Assembly: GCA_949357655.1 (NCBI GenBank)
Contig: CASHTG010000015.1
Coordinates: forward strand, 372,001 to 436,000
Direction of reading: 5' to 3'
Length of the DNA stretch: 64,000 nt
From: Parascedosporium putredinis
Taxonomy: Eukaryota; Ascomycota; Sordariomycetes; Microascales; Microascaceae
Shown here one piece after another: positions 47,041 through 58,300 of the stretch. The notes below the pieces were generated by a model. The model ran no database searches and was not told the DNA's origin. It saw only the letters and a program-made list of their open reading frames with translations. A program made the position numbers and the translations under genes. Numbering within the stretch: position 1 is the first letter of the stretch; each line of letters opens with the position of its first letter.

Positions 47041-50000
47041 TTTTCGCTTTCGCTTTCGGAAGAGCCCGAAGCCATGCAAGGGCACGTCTCAAGTGACATT
47101 ATATTACCACGCGAGGAAATAAGAGCAATCGCGCCGAGCTTTGGTCAATGGCAGGCTTTCAAAACAGGCTGCTCCGTGGCTAGAGTGGCTCCCATCCGCT
47201 TCTGATTCGGTTCGCGGTCTTCTTTCGGCTTGGATGCGTAGACTTGCTGAGGGAGGAGTGAGTCGCAGGCCAGCGTGCAGGGGATATCGAAAGGGAATGG
47301 AGCCTGCCAAGGGGCCCTTCTCCCCTGACCCCCATCTAAGGGGTCTGCTGTGAGGTGAGGACAGGGCGGGCTGGCTCACTTCCCGGTTAGCGGTGAATCA
47401 CTATCCAACTTAGAAAACTACACTAATAGCCAATCTATCGCATTCCATTGGCAAAGATCGGCGCCGAAGGAAAGATTACGCCTTTGGAGATATAGCGTAG
47501 GGATGAGAGCTGGTCAAACCGGTCTCGTCTCTGGCCCCTGCTTACGCTGGCCACTAACATGCCAAAAATTCGCATTTCCTGGAAAGACACGAGGACAATA
47601 TAAGAATGAAGGTGGAAGGAGACCAAAAGGCAGGCAGTGAAGCAGTCAACAAGGAAAATAAAATAAGTAAAAAACTAAATTATCACGCCGCCTGCATTTG
47701 ACTTCAGAGGGTCTGGGGTGTAGCATGGCACCGGAACTACCAACCCAGCCGTGGGATTCTTCATGTTCCGGGGTCTTGCCGGGGATCGGGAGCCTTCACA
47801 TCGGTGTATTTCACCCGGCCCGGATAGAGAGTGAGGAAGCGAAACCTCGTACGGAGACAAAGTATCAAGTGCATCGTGCTTGTGGTATTGCGCGGAAATT
47901 CGAGGCGAATACTTCGTGAAACCGGTGGTTTCATTTCGCGCTGTGTTGTTTGCGCATCAGACTCAGGAACAGGACAGGGGAGCCCTCCCCCACAACGCAC
48001 ATTCTCGTGCAGATGGGGAGATGGGTTACACCAGAGGAGCAGATCGAATGAGGTCGGCGTTGGTGATTCGCACAGAAACTCAAACGGCGCATCACAGCTA
48101 TCCTGTCTTGCTTCATGCATCGGGGCAAATGACAGTCCGTGGTACCCATTCATTGCTCATCTCTCGCTGACCAGTCTTGTCTTGTGCACCACATATCATA
48201 CGGTGGGTGGAAGGGACAGGCGGCCCCCACGCTGCTCACGTGACGTCAACGGTCTGCAGGCCATGGTGCTGTTTTCGCAATCATCAAACGGCGTTTGTCT
48301 CATTGTTGGCCGATTCCCAGCCAAAATTACCGATCATATCATTGCTGAGTTTCCTTTCCATTCTTGCCATTTCCTTTCTTGTCGCCTCGCATGGTGAGGA
48401 GGGGAAACGGGGCGCGGATGGGGGCGCGAGGGATGGGCGCTTCGAAAGAGCGTGGGGGAGGCGAGGGCGATATTGTCATCGTCCAGCTCGCTTCCCCGCC
48501 CCTGGTTAAATCGTAAGACCTTGTAACCTTCTCCCAGCTTCATTCTTTCACGCCCCCTCCCCCTCTTCAGAGGAATTTAGCGCCCCCGAGGGGCCAGCTT
48601 AAAGTGTGGGCATTTATCGTGCACCGGGGTGTTGATAACTTCACATCTTATCCTCGCCGGTTGTCAGTCAAATAACACTAACGGCCAAGCTAGGCATAGA
48701 GTCATCTGCCAATTCCCCGTTTGGGGGCATCGAAGCGATCCCCCAGATATGCCAGCCAAGGAAGGGCCACGAGTGCGTTCCCCCCTCTTTCCCCTCTCCA
48801 ATGTTCCAATGTGGCCCTTCCAAAAGAGAGTGGGAGTTCCAGTGAGACCCCTTTCGGCGCAGCTTGAAAATCCCATGTTTTGAGAGGGTTGGGTGTTCGC
48901 TGCATCACATCAATGTGCCCCCGCCCCTGAGAACTGCTTCCTACCCCCTGGCTGGCGGTCGCTGGCCAAGGAGAAAACAAGAGAACCCTAGCAAGGGCCT
49001 GCAAAACTTGATCCGGAGCCAGAGTCTCGGGTCAGGGATCTCCCACCAAAGGCCCACGAGCCCTGGGATTGGGAGTTCAAGTTCCCAATCACAAGACTCA
49101 ATTGCCATCCTCCTTCCCCTTTTGCAACTGGTCTTGCTGCTCTCGCCGCGCAATCCATGCGGATTTTCTGCACATTCAGGCAGTCGCCGCACGTCCGTTC
49201 CGTACCACACACAATCCGAAAACCAACTCCACGATCATACGAGCATTCCGAAGAATCGATTTCGGAATCCAAGGGGGCGAAAGGTGGGTCCTGTCGGACA
49301 GAGCAATTCCATCGTTGAAATCCGCCGACAGGCAATCCTCCGTTCAGGTGAGGCCGATCTCACTAGACTGTACTTGCAACCTCACCGAAACTGGGAAGCG
49401 CCTTCAAGTCAAGGTCACAAGGTGGTTTAGTTGGTCTTGATGGAGGGCAGTCCAAGAGACTTGGAGTTGGTGTACGTGCACTTAAAATTGATCAATCATT
49501 GATCCAAGCTCCCCCAGCCCTTCGCCAACTAGTGGCCAAAGTGACATGGAGGAAAATAGAACATTAAAATGTCTGCCGTGGCTATCTTCGGCCAAACACC
49601 CCACCAAACTGTCACATCGTGTGCCTGGAGCCGGTCTTCGTATGGGTGGAGAAGGGAGGCACAGCATTCCCTCAGTCAGCCAGCCCTCCACGATATCACG
49701 ATACATTCGACGTGCCCCCAATATCGAACCCTTGGCTAGAGAAGGACTTGATTGGCTAAGCCGGCTATCCCGTCGAATGGCCTTGCCGAGAATTGACTGA
49801 TTCCACCCATTCATCTTGGAAAGCTCTGGTCTGTCGGAAGTCGCAAGCAAGGGAGGTGGGGGCCTGCTACGACTGGGATGAGGGCGGCAAGTGCGATTTC
49901 AACTCTGATTCGGAGGGAGTGGAAAGAAGGTCCCCGCCGTGGTGCTGCTATTTTTTGTCCGTTGTTTTTGGCGACCGAAGGAAACTTCGGCTTGACTGGC

Positions 50001-53000
50001 TCTTGTTCACGTGGGGGTCACAGAGAAGGTGGATCGCCCCTTACCCTTTCAGCTCCACGGCTGACGTTGCATGAATTTCAATGTTCCTTTCTCTCTCCCC
50101 GTTCCCAAGGTACGCCCCTGCGTCGTCAAGGTTGACAACTTAGCTAATCCTATTTACGACCCTCTCACCTTCACAAGCGTGGCACCCCATGTATCGCCAG
50201 GTACACAAGACTGGGGAATGTTTGAAGTGAGGGAAGGGCGCAAGGCATAAGGAAGGTTGAAGGTAAGGCTATGAGGAAGGTGGAATGAAAGAGGGGGTTT
50301 GTTTTTAATCCAGCTTACAGTGGAAGTGATGGTCGATTGACTACCGACTGGAATGGAAAGAACAGGTTTCTTTCTCCCATCTTTTTTTTTCTTCTTGTTT
50401 CCCGCCATTCCCATGTAATGGCAAACTGAGAGTTTATTAAGCCCGAGACCATGAACATCAGTAGAAATGGGGCCAGCTTTCCTTGAGCCACGATGGCCAA
50501 GCCTTCCGACCACGTTAGCAGTGTTTCCGAGGTGCGACGTGTGAGAAGCAAGAGGGCATGGTTGGTGGCTGACCCCAACTCCTAAACCCTTACGGGGTTC
50601 TCTGCGCGCGCACTCCGCGTTGCCCCGTGTCTTTCGTAGGTGTCTGCTGCCGCACACTGCCACTTCGTTTGTGTTTTCAATGCAATGCAGGCCCCTCGGA
50701 CAGGAAAGTGGCTGGTGGGTCTCCTCGCTTCCCGACATCGGGACTAGCTTGCCAGGTCATGGTTCATATCTCGTGACCAAGCAGCACGTCTGCGAAAGAG
50801 GAAAGTCCTAGAGCTGACGACTACCTCAGTGCTCTCCCCAGCAATCATGTGCGCGGGCGTGTGACTTGAATCCAAGTAGACTGGACTTCTACTGAAGTAT
50901 CCGTAGTGCTGTCTCAGGCAAATTCCACATCGAAGACGAATCGGGGAAGCGATCGTGGACACAGTTTATCACACAATGTCCGGGTCCTTTGTGATGGGTG
51001 CCTGCCCACCCCCGCCCTGCGATGGCCGAAGCGACGCTTGGGCTATAGATCTAATGCGAAAACTCGAAAAGAAAGAAGAAAAAACATACTGGAAGGTCAA
51101 CTTTTGATGCCACCTAAAAGTCGTCTCACATGTTTGCGTTTGCGAATAGGATGTGGATTTACACAGCTAGCCAAAAGTGCAGCGAGCCAAGGTTAACGTT
51201 AACACTTGTAAGGAATAATTTGCTTGTCCCTTTCTGAAAATACCTGTATTGCATTGAGAGCAACGAGCAACGCAGAAGTAGCCTCTCGCCTCTCATCATG
51301 CCTTTAGTTTGAGGACCTTGAACATGAATGATTCCTCCACGACAACTGAATCATAGTTAAAGGTACCAGTCAGGTCTCGTTCCCCTGCCGAGGACCGACG
51401 ACCCCAGCCTTGAAAATAGCTCACTCCAATATGTGATACCCGTTATAGACTTGATCCCACTGCGCACCTGCACCTGCCCTGGGCCGTAAGGAACGAAGTC
51501 ACCAGCCGAGAAGCAAACACCCCCAGCCACAGTCTCCCGATCGGGCCATCGTTTGGCATGCCATGCAGATTTGGCGGCTCGAACAAGGGAATTGGAAAAA
51601 AGTAAAGAAAGAAGAACAAAAGAAAAATTTCACTGGCATCTTGAGGACTCCTGGCCCTTTGTGGAGATCTGCACCCACTTGGGGCCACGTCAAGCCTCAC
51701 CCGGCCGGCAAACCCTTTGAAAATAGAAATCATAATCCTTACGCTTGAGGAGAAAATGAAGGGCCAGAAGCAGAAAATGGAGAGGCCGCCGTGCTTTTTT
51801 CCCCGCATCGTTTGGTTGAATCAAACATAGAATGGTATCAGGGATAGAACAACTGACTGACCTGACAAGATGGGGGTTTTCTCTGAAATGCTGCTTCGGG
51901 GTGAGGGAGGACCGAGCGGCTCTCGAAGGTCTCGATCAAGACCTTCAGGATACTACTAAACGCCCTGCCACTTCTTGCTGGTCTGGTGTGGCGGATACCC
52001 GAGAGTGCACACGATGGATGCTATTGTCGGTTCTTCCGGAGGGGCGAATGTGGAGATGAGGGAGAGGGAGGTGGAGGTGGAGGGGGATTCTTCGACCCTG
52101 ATGCGCCGATGTTGGTTCCCAACGATTTCCCTTTCCGGCCTCATGCAGATTCACTACCGCCCACGGCCAAAGACGCCCTCGCCCAATGATGAGATGGTGA
52201 CGACACGACACGAGGAAAATTTGAGGACGAAGAAACACAAGGCCTCTTTTAAATGGGGGCTCTTCAGTCACCTGGCTTGCTAACAGTTGGGCCTGTCCGA
52301 ATCGGATTCCCTGTAATATCAAATGCTGTCTGGCCCTGATCTCCCATGGAACAGCTCGACCGTGCCATGTGAGAGATGGCTTGTTGGGTTGTTGGGTCGG
52401 CGATGACAGCCTGGGGGCGATAGCGACAAGGGTTGAACTCTGTAGACGCTAGACGGATATCCGGATTACGCCGTCGCTCGTCGCTCGGAATCGGAGGCTT
52501 TCGATCGATGGTACCGGGGAAGGTTCGAGAATGCTGGTAACAAGACACCCACGATGGCCTCCCTCTCCCCACCTCCCCCGTCCTCACTTTCCCCCTTCGC
52601 GCCCAAGACGACAATATCTGGTTCCAGTAAGGCAAATGACCGATCGTCTTGGGCACAGAGTTGTGATTACTGATGCGTTCCGGTGCGGGAAGGGCTTCTG
52701 GTTCTCTCAGCAGAGGCCGCTGCAGAGAGGGGGAAAAACCCCTCTCAACCCCAACCGTCGCTGCTCCCCAATCAGCCCCGGACAATTCAAATGAGACTAA
52801 TGGTAGTAAAAGCACCGACCGACGAGAGAACCCTTGAGCCATGCCTCGACCCTGGAAGGAGGAACCTGGGCATTGGGTTCTCCCGTGTCTTTGCTTCGGC
52901 CCTGGGCTGACCCACCCCCACGCCAATCAGCCAGGGACCCACTCGGCTTCAATCATAGGCCCACCCCTCTTTCAGGGCTCCCTTTCACAGCTCTCAAGGG

Positions 53001-53973
53001 AAGGGGGACGGTACTTGGGGATACTCACCCAAACTGGGCTTCGAGTCCTGCTTTTCCGAGGCCTCTGGATTCTTTTCTCTCCCTCTCTCCACGCCTCTTT
53101 TTCCTTCAAAGTGCCATACCCTTCCAGGGCGCTGAGCAAGCCGACTTTGAAGAATGGATGGTTTGACGCACACCCACCCACCAAAGTCTATCCACGACGG
53201 CGGGGCAAGCGTTAGTTGGGTTATCCTTGCTGGCTCCTTCCTCCAAACACCCACTGCTCCAATCAGTAGATGTATGAACCGTCGGTTCGGCGAGAAGGCA
53301 CGATCGTTTCTGCCCTGCCCTTTCTGGCCTTGACAGTGATTGTGCCTGCTACAGACAAAGGTAGAACAGTCGGGCGAGCTGCCTAGGCTAACATTCTCTT
53401 CTTGGAAGTGGTGGGTGAGGGTAAAGCTTGGTGATTGGTATCTAAAAGGGACGGAAACGAAGGATCTCGGGCGTCTTTAGGCGCAGAGCCTTCACTTCCA
53501 TACTTCTCGTTTCTCGCCTCTTCTCATCCATGCTATTCCTCTTGAATGCGCGTTTCTCGATACCCACTAACCCACAAGCTTGCGTGGGGATGGCTAAAGC
53601 GACACCTAGGGTCTACACGCTCCACCCAAACCAATTTGATGCGACCCCTCCCCTCCCCCACCGCCCACCCCCTTGGATATGGAGCCACCCCTCACCCCTC
53701 TTCTCAACACCCTCGCCTAGTCTTCTCCCATCTCGATCAGCAGCCACGACAAGGGGTGTCCATTATTTCCCACGACGTTTTGAGCTTCCATGCCGTTCAA
53801 CTGGATCTTTTTTTCTCCCCGACTTGGAAAGGCCTCGACTGGGGCGTGCCTTGGCAGTCTTCGAACACTTACTCCCCTGTCACTCTCATCAGAGCTGTTG
53901 TATAGTGTATTGATCCACGGATGTCTCGTGCCTCATTACAGGTTGACCTTTGGGGCGGAACCCAGCCTGGATG

Positions 53974-53980
53974 TATATAA
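53974..53980 (+). promoter_or_regulatory. Candidate TATA box of the DapA-like aldolase gene
   Basis: TATATAA in the context GATGTATATAAGGCTC lies about 375 bp before the ATG and is followed by a C/T-rich leader, a usual arrangement for a fungal promoter. The assignment is by position and pattern only. Confidence 0.45.
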
Positions 53981-54351
53981 GGCTCACGATCCCCCTTTAC
54001 TTCCTCCCCAATAATTTTTCTCAGTTTAAAGAAGTCATCTCCACTCGTACCATTGCTTGTTCTTCTCTTTTTGGATCATCTCCTTCTCCGGATCATTTTC
54101 TTCACCTAAGACGGACCTCGAGAATCCCCACGCTTGGCCTGCTCCTTCGCCACAACTTGCTTTCGCCATCAAACCTTAACACCCGGTTCATCCTTCACAC
54201 CACGTCAGCCTTGCACATCTCTCATATATCGGCAGCAGTCCTAGCCTGTCGCTTTCATAACCAGCCCTTTCATATTGCTCTCCGGCCTATCTTATACCCT
54301 CGACGATGACTGCCCTCACCATCACCCCCTCCCCAAGAGATCTCCCTCGAG

Positions 54352-55318
54352 ATGGGGGCATCTAAAGCCCTTCATCTCCGTCTCCCCAATGGCGTTTATG
54401 TTCCCTCCCTCGCCTTCTTTAACCCTCAAACCGAAGATGTTGACGCCGCGACACTTGAGCGCCATCTGATCCGCCTCGTCAATGCTGGTGTTGCCGGGAT
54501 TGTCGTCCACGGCTCTAACGGAGAGGCTGTGCACCTTTCTCACTCGGAGCGTTCGGCTATGATCCGCATCGCCCGGGATGCCATCCTCCACGAGGGCAGC
54601 GACTCTCGCATCCCCTTGATCGCCGGCTGCGGCGCGCATTCTACTAGGGAAGCCCTTCAGCTCTGCGTGGATGCTGCTAAGGCCGGCGCCAGCCATGCCT
54701 TGGTCCTCCCCCAGTTATTACAACTCTCTTTTGAGCGACGACAAGGTTATTCAACACTTTTACGACGTGGCCGACCGCAGCCCCATCCCCCTTCTCGTGT
54801 ACAACTTCCCGGCCGCGGCCTCCGGCCGTGACCTCAGCTCCGACGTCATTCTGAGCATTGCTAAGCACCCGAATGTCGTGGGTGTCAAGCTTACGTGTGG
54901 CAACACAGGAAAGCTCGCCAGGATAGCCGCTGATGCCCCTGACGGCTTCTTCGTTTCCGGAGGCAGCGCGGACTTCATCCTCCAAGGGCAAGTTGTCGGT
55001 GCTCACGGAACCATCTCTGGCTTGGCCAACATTGCTCCTCGATGCTGCGTGCGTATCATGCAACTGTTTGAGCAAGGGCGACTACGGGAGGCCCGTGAGC
55101 TGCAGGCACTCGTGGCCAAGGCTGACTGGGTAGCCATCCAGACTGGATTTGTCGGTGTCAAGGCTGCCATGGTCCACTTCTCCCAGTATGGAGGTGTCCC
55201 CAGGAAGCCTTGCGTTGAACCTACCGAAGAGGGAATGAAGCGCATCTCCTCGGGCTTTGAAGAAATTATCAACCTCGAGCGCTCTTTCGAAGAGGCTGAC
55301 GTCGCTGGGTCGCACTAA
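54352..55318 (+). CDS. DapA-superfamily class I aldolase (L-threo-3-deoxyhexulosonate or 4-hydroxy-2-oxoglutarate aldolase type)
   Basis: A Schiff-base aldolase of the dihydrodipicolinate synthase/N-acetylneuraminate lyase fold. Key motifs are LPNGVYVPSLAFF, GVAGIVVHGSNGEAVHLSHSER, VYNFPAA with the Tyr of the proton relay, VVGVKLTCGNTGKL with the Schiff-base Lys, and FVSGGSADFILQG. Fungi make lysine by the aminoadipate route, so true dihydrodipicolinate synthase is unlikely; relatives such as Trichoderma LGA1/Aspergillus GaaC cleave L-threo-3-deoxyhexulosonate to pyruvate and L-glyceraldehyde in galacturonate use. The frame slips in the C run at about 54708-54712, where two bases are missing (or one extra) before SYYNSLLSDDK. 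The ATG at 54352 gives a normal N-terminus; an ATG at 54306 would need further frame changes. No intron is seen. Length is about 322 residues. Confidence 0.9.
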
Positions 55319-58300
55319 ACCTCGATGCCCTCTCCGTCGAGGTTGGGTGGGCCAGCAAAACGCAGACCAATCGCGTTGGCGGGCGGGATGCAGCCTCTGA
55401 TTCGACTCCAGGCATGCCAGCATTTTTCAAGTTGGGCTGGGTTGCACCAGCTAAGATGAGGAGTCTTGCGTCGGCGTGCTTAGCACAAGCCTCGAACCAC
55501 TCGCACTCGACTCCGAACATCCAGCCCGTCAATCAATCGGCAAGGGGCTGATTACGGCTTGTTGGTCGGCCCCGCTCCTCCCCCTCCCTCTCTGGCCAAC
55601 CGCTCCTTGTCAGAATCCAGCTTCGATGTTGATTGCTGCATTTCGTCAACTTGACGAACACACAGGGGGCTCCGGCTCATCTCCCCCCTCTCCCCTTCAA
55701 TTTTCCGACAGATTCTTTTTTTCTTTTTTGCTTTTAGTTGGTCTGCTTTACTTTCTTTGGAGACAGTGACACGACTCTTGGCATGACGACCGCGTCGGCT
55801 GACGCTTGCTCTGGTGATGTTGATGCGTGGTGAAAGTTTCTAATATTAATCAGGGAGCTATGGAAGGCTTTGGGACTCTTCCTTCCCTTGTCACGATTAT
55901 CATCGCAAAAAATGGGGTGCTTGGGAGTCACTGCGGGTGCATTCATCTGGGGTTTTGGGTTTTCCTTTACGGCATCTTATGTTGGATCTCATGATACAAG
56001 GGTTTCGGATATTTCTCATGCTGTTAGTTATTTTTGTCTTGATCGTTCTCTACAAACAAATACAATGTTGTATTCGTACAGCAATTTCCACAATAATTGT
56101 TCTCACCGTCCAAGTGCACTCGGCATCACGTCTCCGCTCGTCAAAGTCGATGGGCGGCAATGATAAATTCTTGCACAACGGCCATCCCGCAGAACCTGCT
56201 GTAGGGGCGCCTGCAAATGCGGCAAACGCAACTCGACAGCAACGATCCCCGCACACTACCATAACCGAAGACAGCGTCACTCCTCCCCCGCCTTTTTTTT
56301 TTTTGGCTCTTGCTTGGGCTCCGCAGTGTAACGGGGCAAGAGACTTTGAGATCATCGGGAGTCTCCTTTCGCTTCGTCGTGGCCCCTCACCTGACCTGAC
56401 CTGCCCTACCATCTGCGCATATGCATGAAACAAGTGGCAGTTCGGGAAGATTTTCGTCCCTCGTCATCCCTCATCCTTCGTCCCTCCTCCTCCTCGTTCT
56501 TGCTAAACGGCACATTCCACTGAGCCTCGAGCTCGAGGGGATGGATGGAGAGCTCCTGTGGCTGGGTTGCGACGACGCGGGGCTGCAGGCCTCGCGTCGA
56601 GCGTGCAGTTGGCTAGCTACCTCCACTTTGGATTTGGGGCTCGTGAACGGTCAAGGTGACATTCGTGTCCTCGGCAAGAGATGGAGAGGAGAGGAAAAAG
56701 GCCTGAAGGCTCTGGCGGCGCTAGAAAGAGCCATTGACGTCGATCAGGCCGTTTAGCTTCCCCTTCTGGGACTCCACCAATTGCTAAATTTACTCTTAAA
56801 TCCAACTAACCTTGACATGCCGTGTCGTAGTCAAGAACTGAAGGTTGCGGATAGCTCACCAAAACTCTGGCTCCCTCCCCTCCTATTTTCCCGTAGTCCT
56901 TTTCGTTTCATCTCCCTTTCTCTTGCCTCTCCCTTCGCCTTCACTTTTCTTTCCTCTTTGGGGATTTTCTGCATGCTTCTGGCCCGTTAATATCTCGAAG
57001 CGGCAACCCTACCCTTCGCGCGTGTGCGGGGGAGGGGCGGAGGGTGGAGGTCAGTCAGTCTGTGCCCCTCCATCTGCTGGGCCGCTGGGGGCCAAAAGTG
57101 GAGAGAGGAACTGGACGAAATGCGTTGTTGGCGGGATGAAAGCGCCCCTCCAAAGTTTCTCCCTTTGTGGAGAGCTGCATCCTCTCATTCTTAAACACGG
57201 CTTGTGATATTGCAGTATAGGGATCTAGCTTCCTATATTTTAGTTTGTTCAATTCTTTCTTTTTGGGGGCTTCAATCTTACCCGTTTGCCGTTTCCCCAC
57301 CTCCCTAAGAAGGGCCCACCACCCGACAGCGAAGCGGGGAAGGGAAGCAGCAAGCGGAGAGGGGCCAGCGACTGAGAGAGGATGCAGTGACCAATGAAAG
57401 CAGGGGTATTTCGATTGAGATCGATTGCCTTGTCCTCTGGCCGAGAAAAGTGCGCTTTCCCAAATTGTTTAGAACATACCATACCGATGTGAGACCATGA
57501 GGCGGGCTGCGCGGGACACTTGTTTGAGAGGCTAAGGTCTCGCTACGGCGCAAAGCCAAACCGTGCAGAACGAACCTCATCACAGGGCGGGGGCATCGTT
57601 GAGGAGGCAGAGCTCGTATAGAGGGATCAATTGAATCAAACAGCTGCCTTTCGAGCTCGAGGGCCCCACCGCATCCCATGGGGGAGCAGTCCCACAGTGG
57701 TCGAGGGGGATCAATGTGACTCGCTGTCGGATCGGATGGGAACCGCCAGCAGACAAAATCAATGGATCCGTAAATGTACGTGCGTAAACTTTGGCGAGGG
57801 CACCGCTGGCGCTGCGAACCTTGTTGATTCGGATTGATCTATTCCCCTCAAAATTCAAGGCGGATTAACGATGCATGAATGTTTCGTCACATTTTCAGAG
57901 TCATCCGAATATTCAAGACAAGGAAAGTGCCAGAGCGAGGAGTCACTTCTCACGTCTGTCTCCTTCCCTTTCCCACGGGTTCGAGCCTCCCTCCTTCCCC
58001 CTCCGTTGTTCGACGCCCAAGGGCAAGGAACCTCGCACCAATGTCTTACGCCCTCTGCACGTCAGATCCCGGCCACACCTCCGAACCAAGACCAGCTAGC
58101 ATTGAGCATTCGCGGCGCCTCCCACGTCCTTGGGCCGCGGTCCTTGCTTCTTCGCGCAGTAAACAAGCAGAAATGGGTCACACCAGCCGCAGGCTGTGGG
58201 AGTGGAGGCGACTGCTCGGCCTACTCATAAAGGTCGAAAGGTCTGGGGTGGGTGGGTGGGTGGTGGTGTTGGTGGTGCATGGTTACGGTGGGATGGGTGG

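Larger units (their letters stand above)
45758..54351. other. 8.6-kb stretch without a supportable gene
   Basis: Both strands carry many overlapping short frames of low-complexity composition; none shows a known family, a plausible exon chain or a domain motif. Local features are CCAGC-type repeats at about 46131-46184, a C/T tract at 46994-47040 and a TATA-like element near the right end serving the aldolase gene. Because single-base losses are frequent in this window, a fragmented gene could be hidden here, though none was found after checking for spliced or frame-shifted protein-like runs. Confidence 0.45.

Noticed and set aside
47761..48153. 130-codon minus-strand open frame
   Set aside because: No recognisable family and competing frames of similar length on the other strand; not distinguishable from chance.
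52264..52926. 220-codon minus-strand open frame in the gene-free stretch
   Set aside because: Composition is low-complexity, plus-strand frames overlap it equally well, and there is no domain, exon partner or recognisable motif.
57970..57990. GGGTTCGAGCC, resembling a tRNA B-box
   Set aside because: No matching A-box at the right distance and no acceptor-stem pairing around it.
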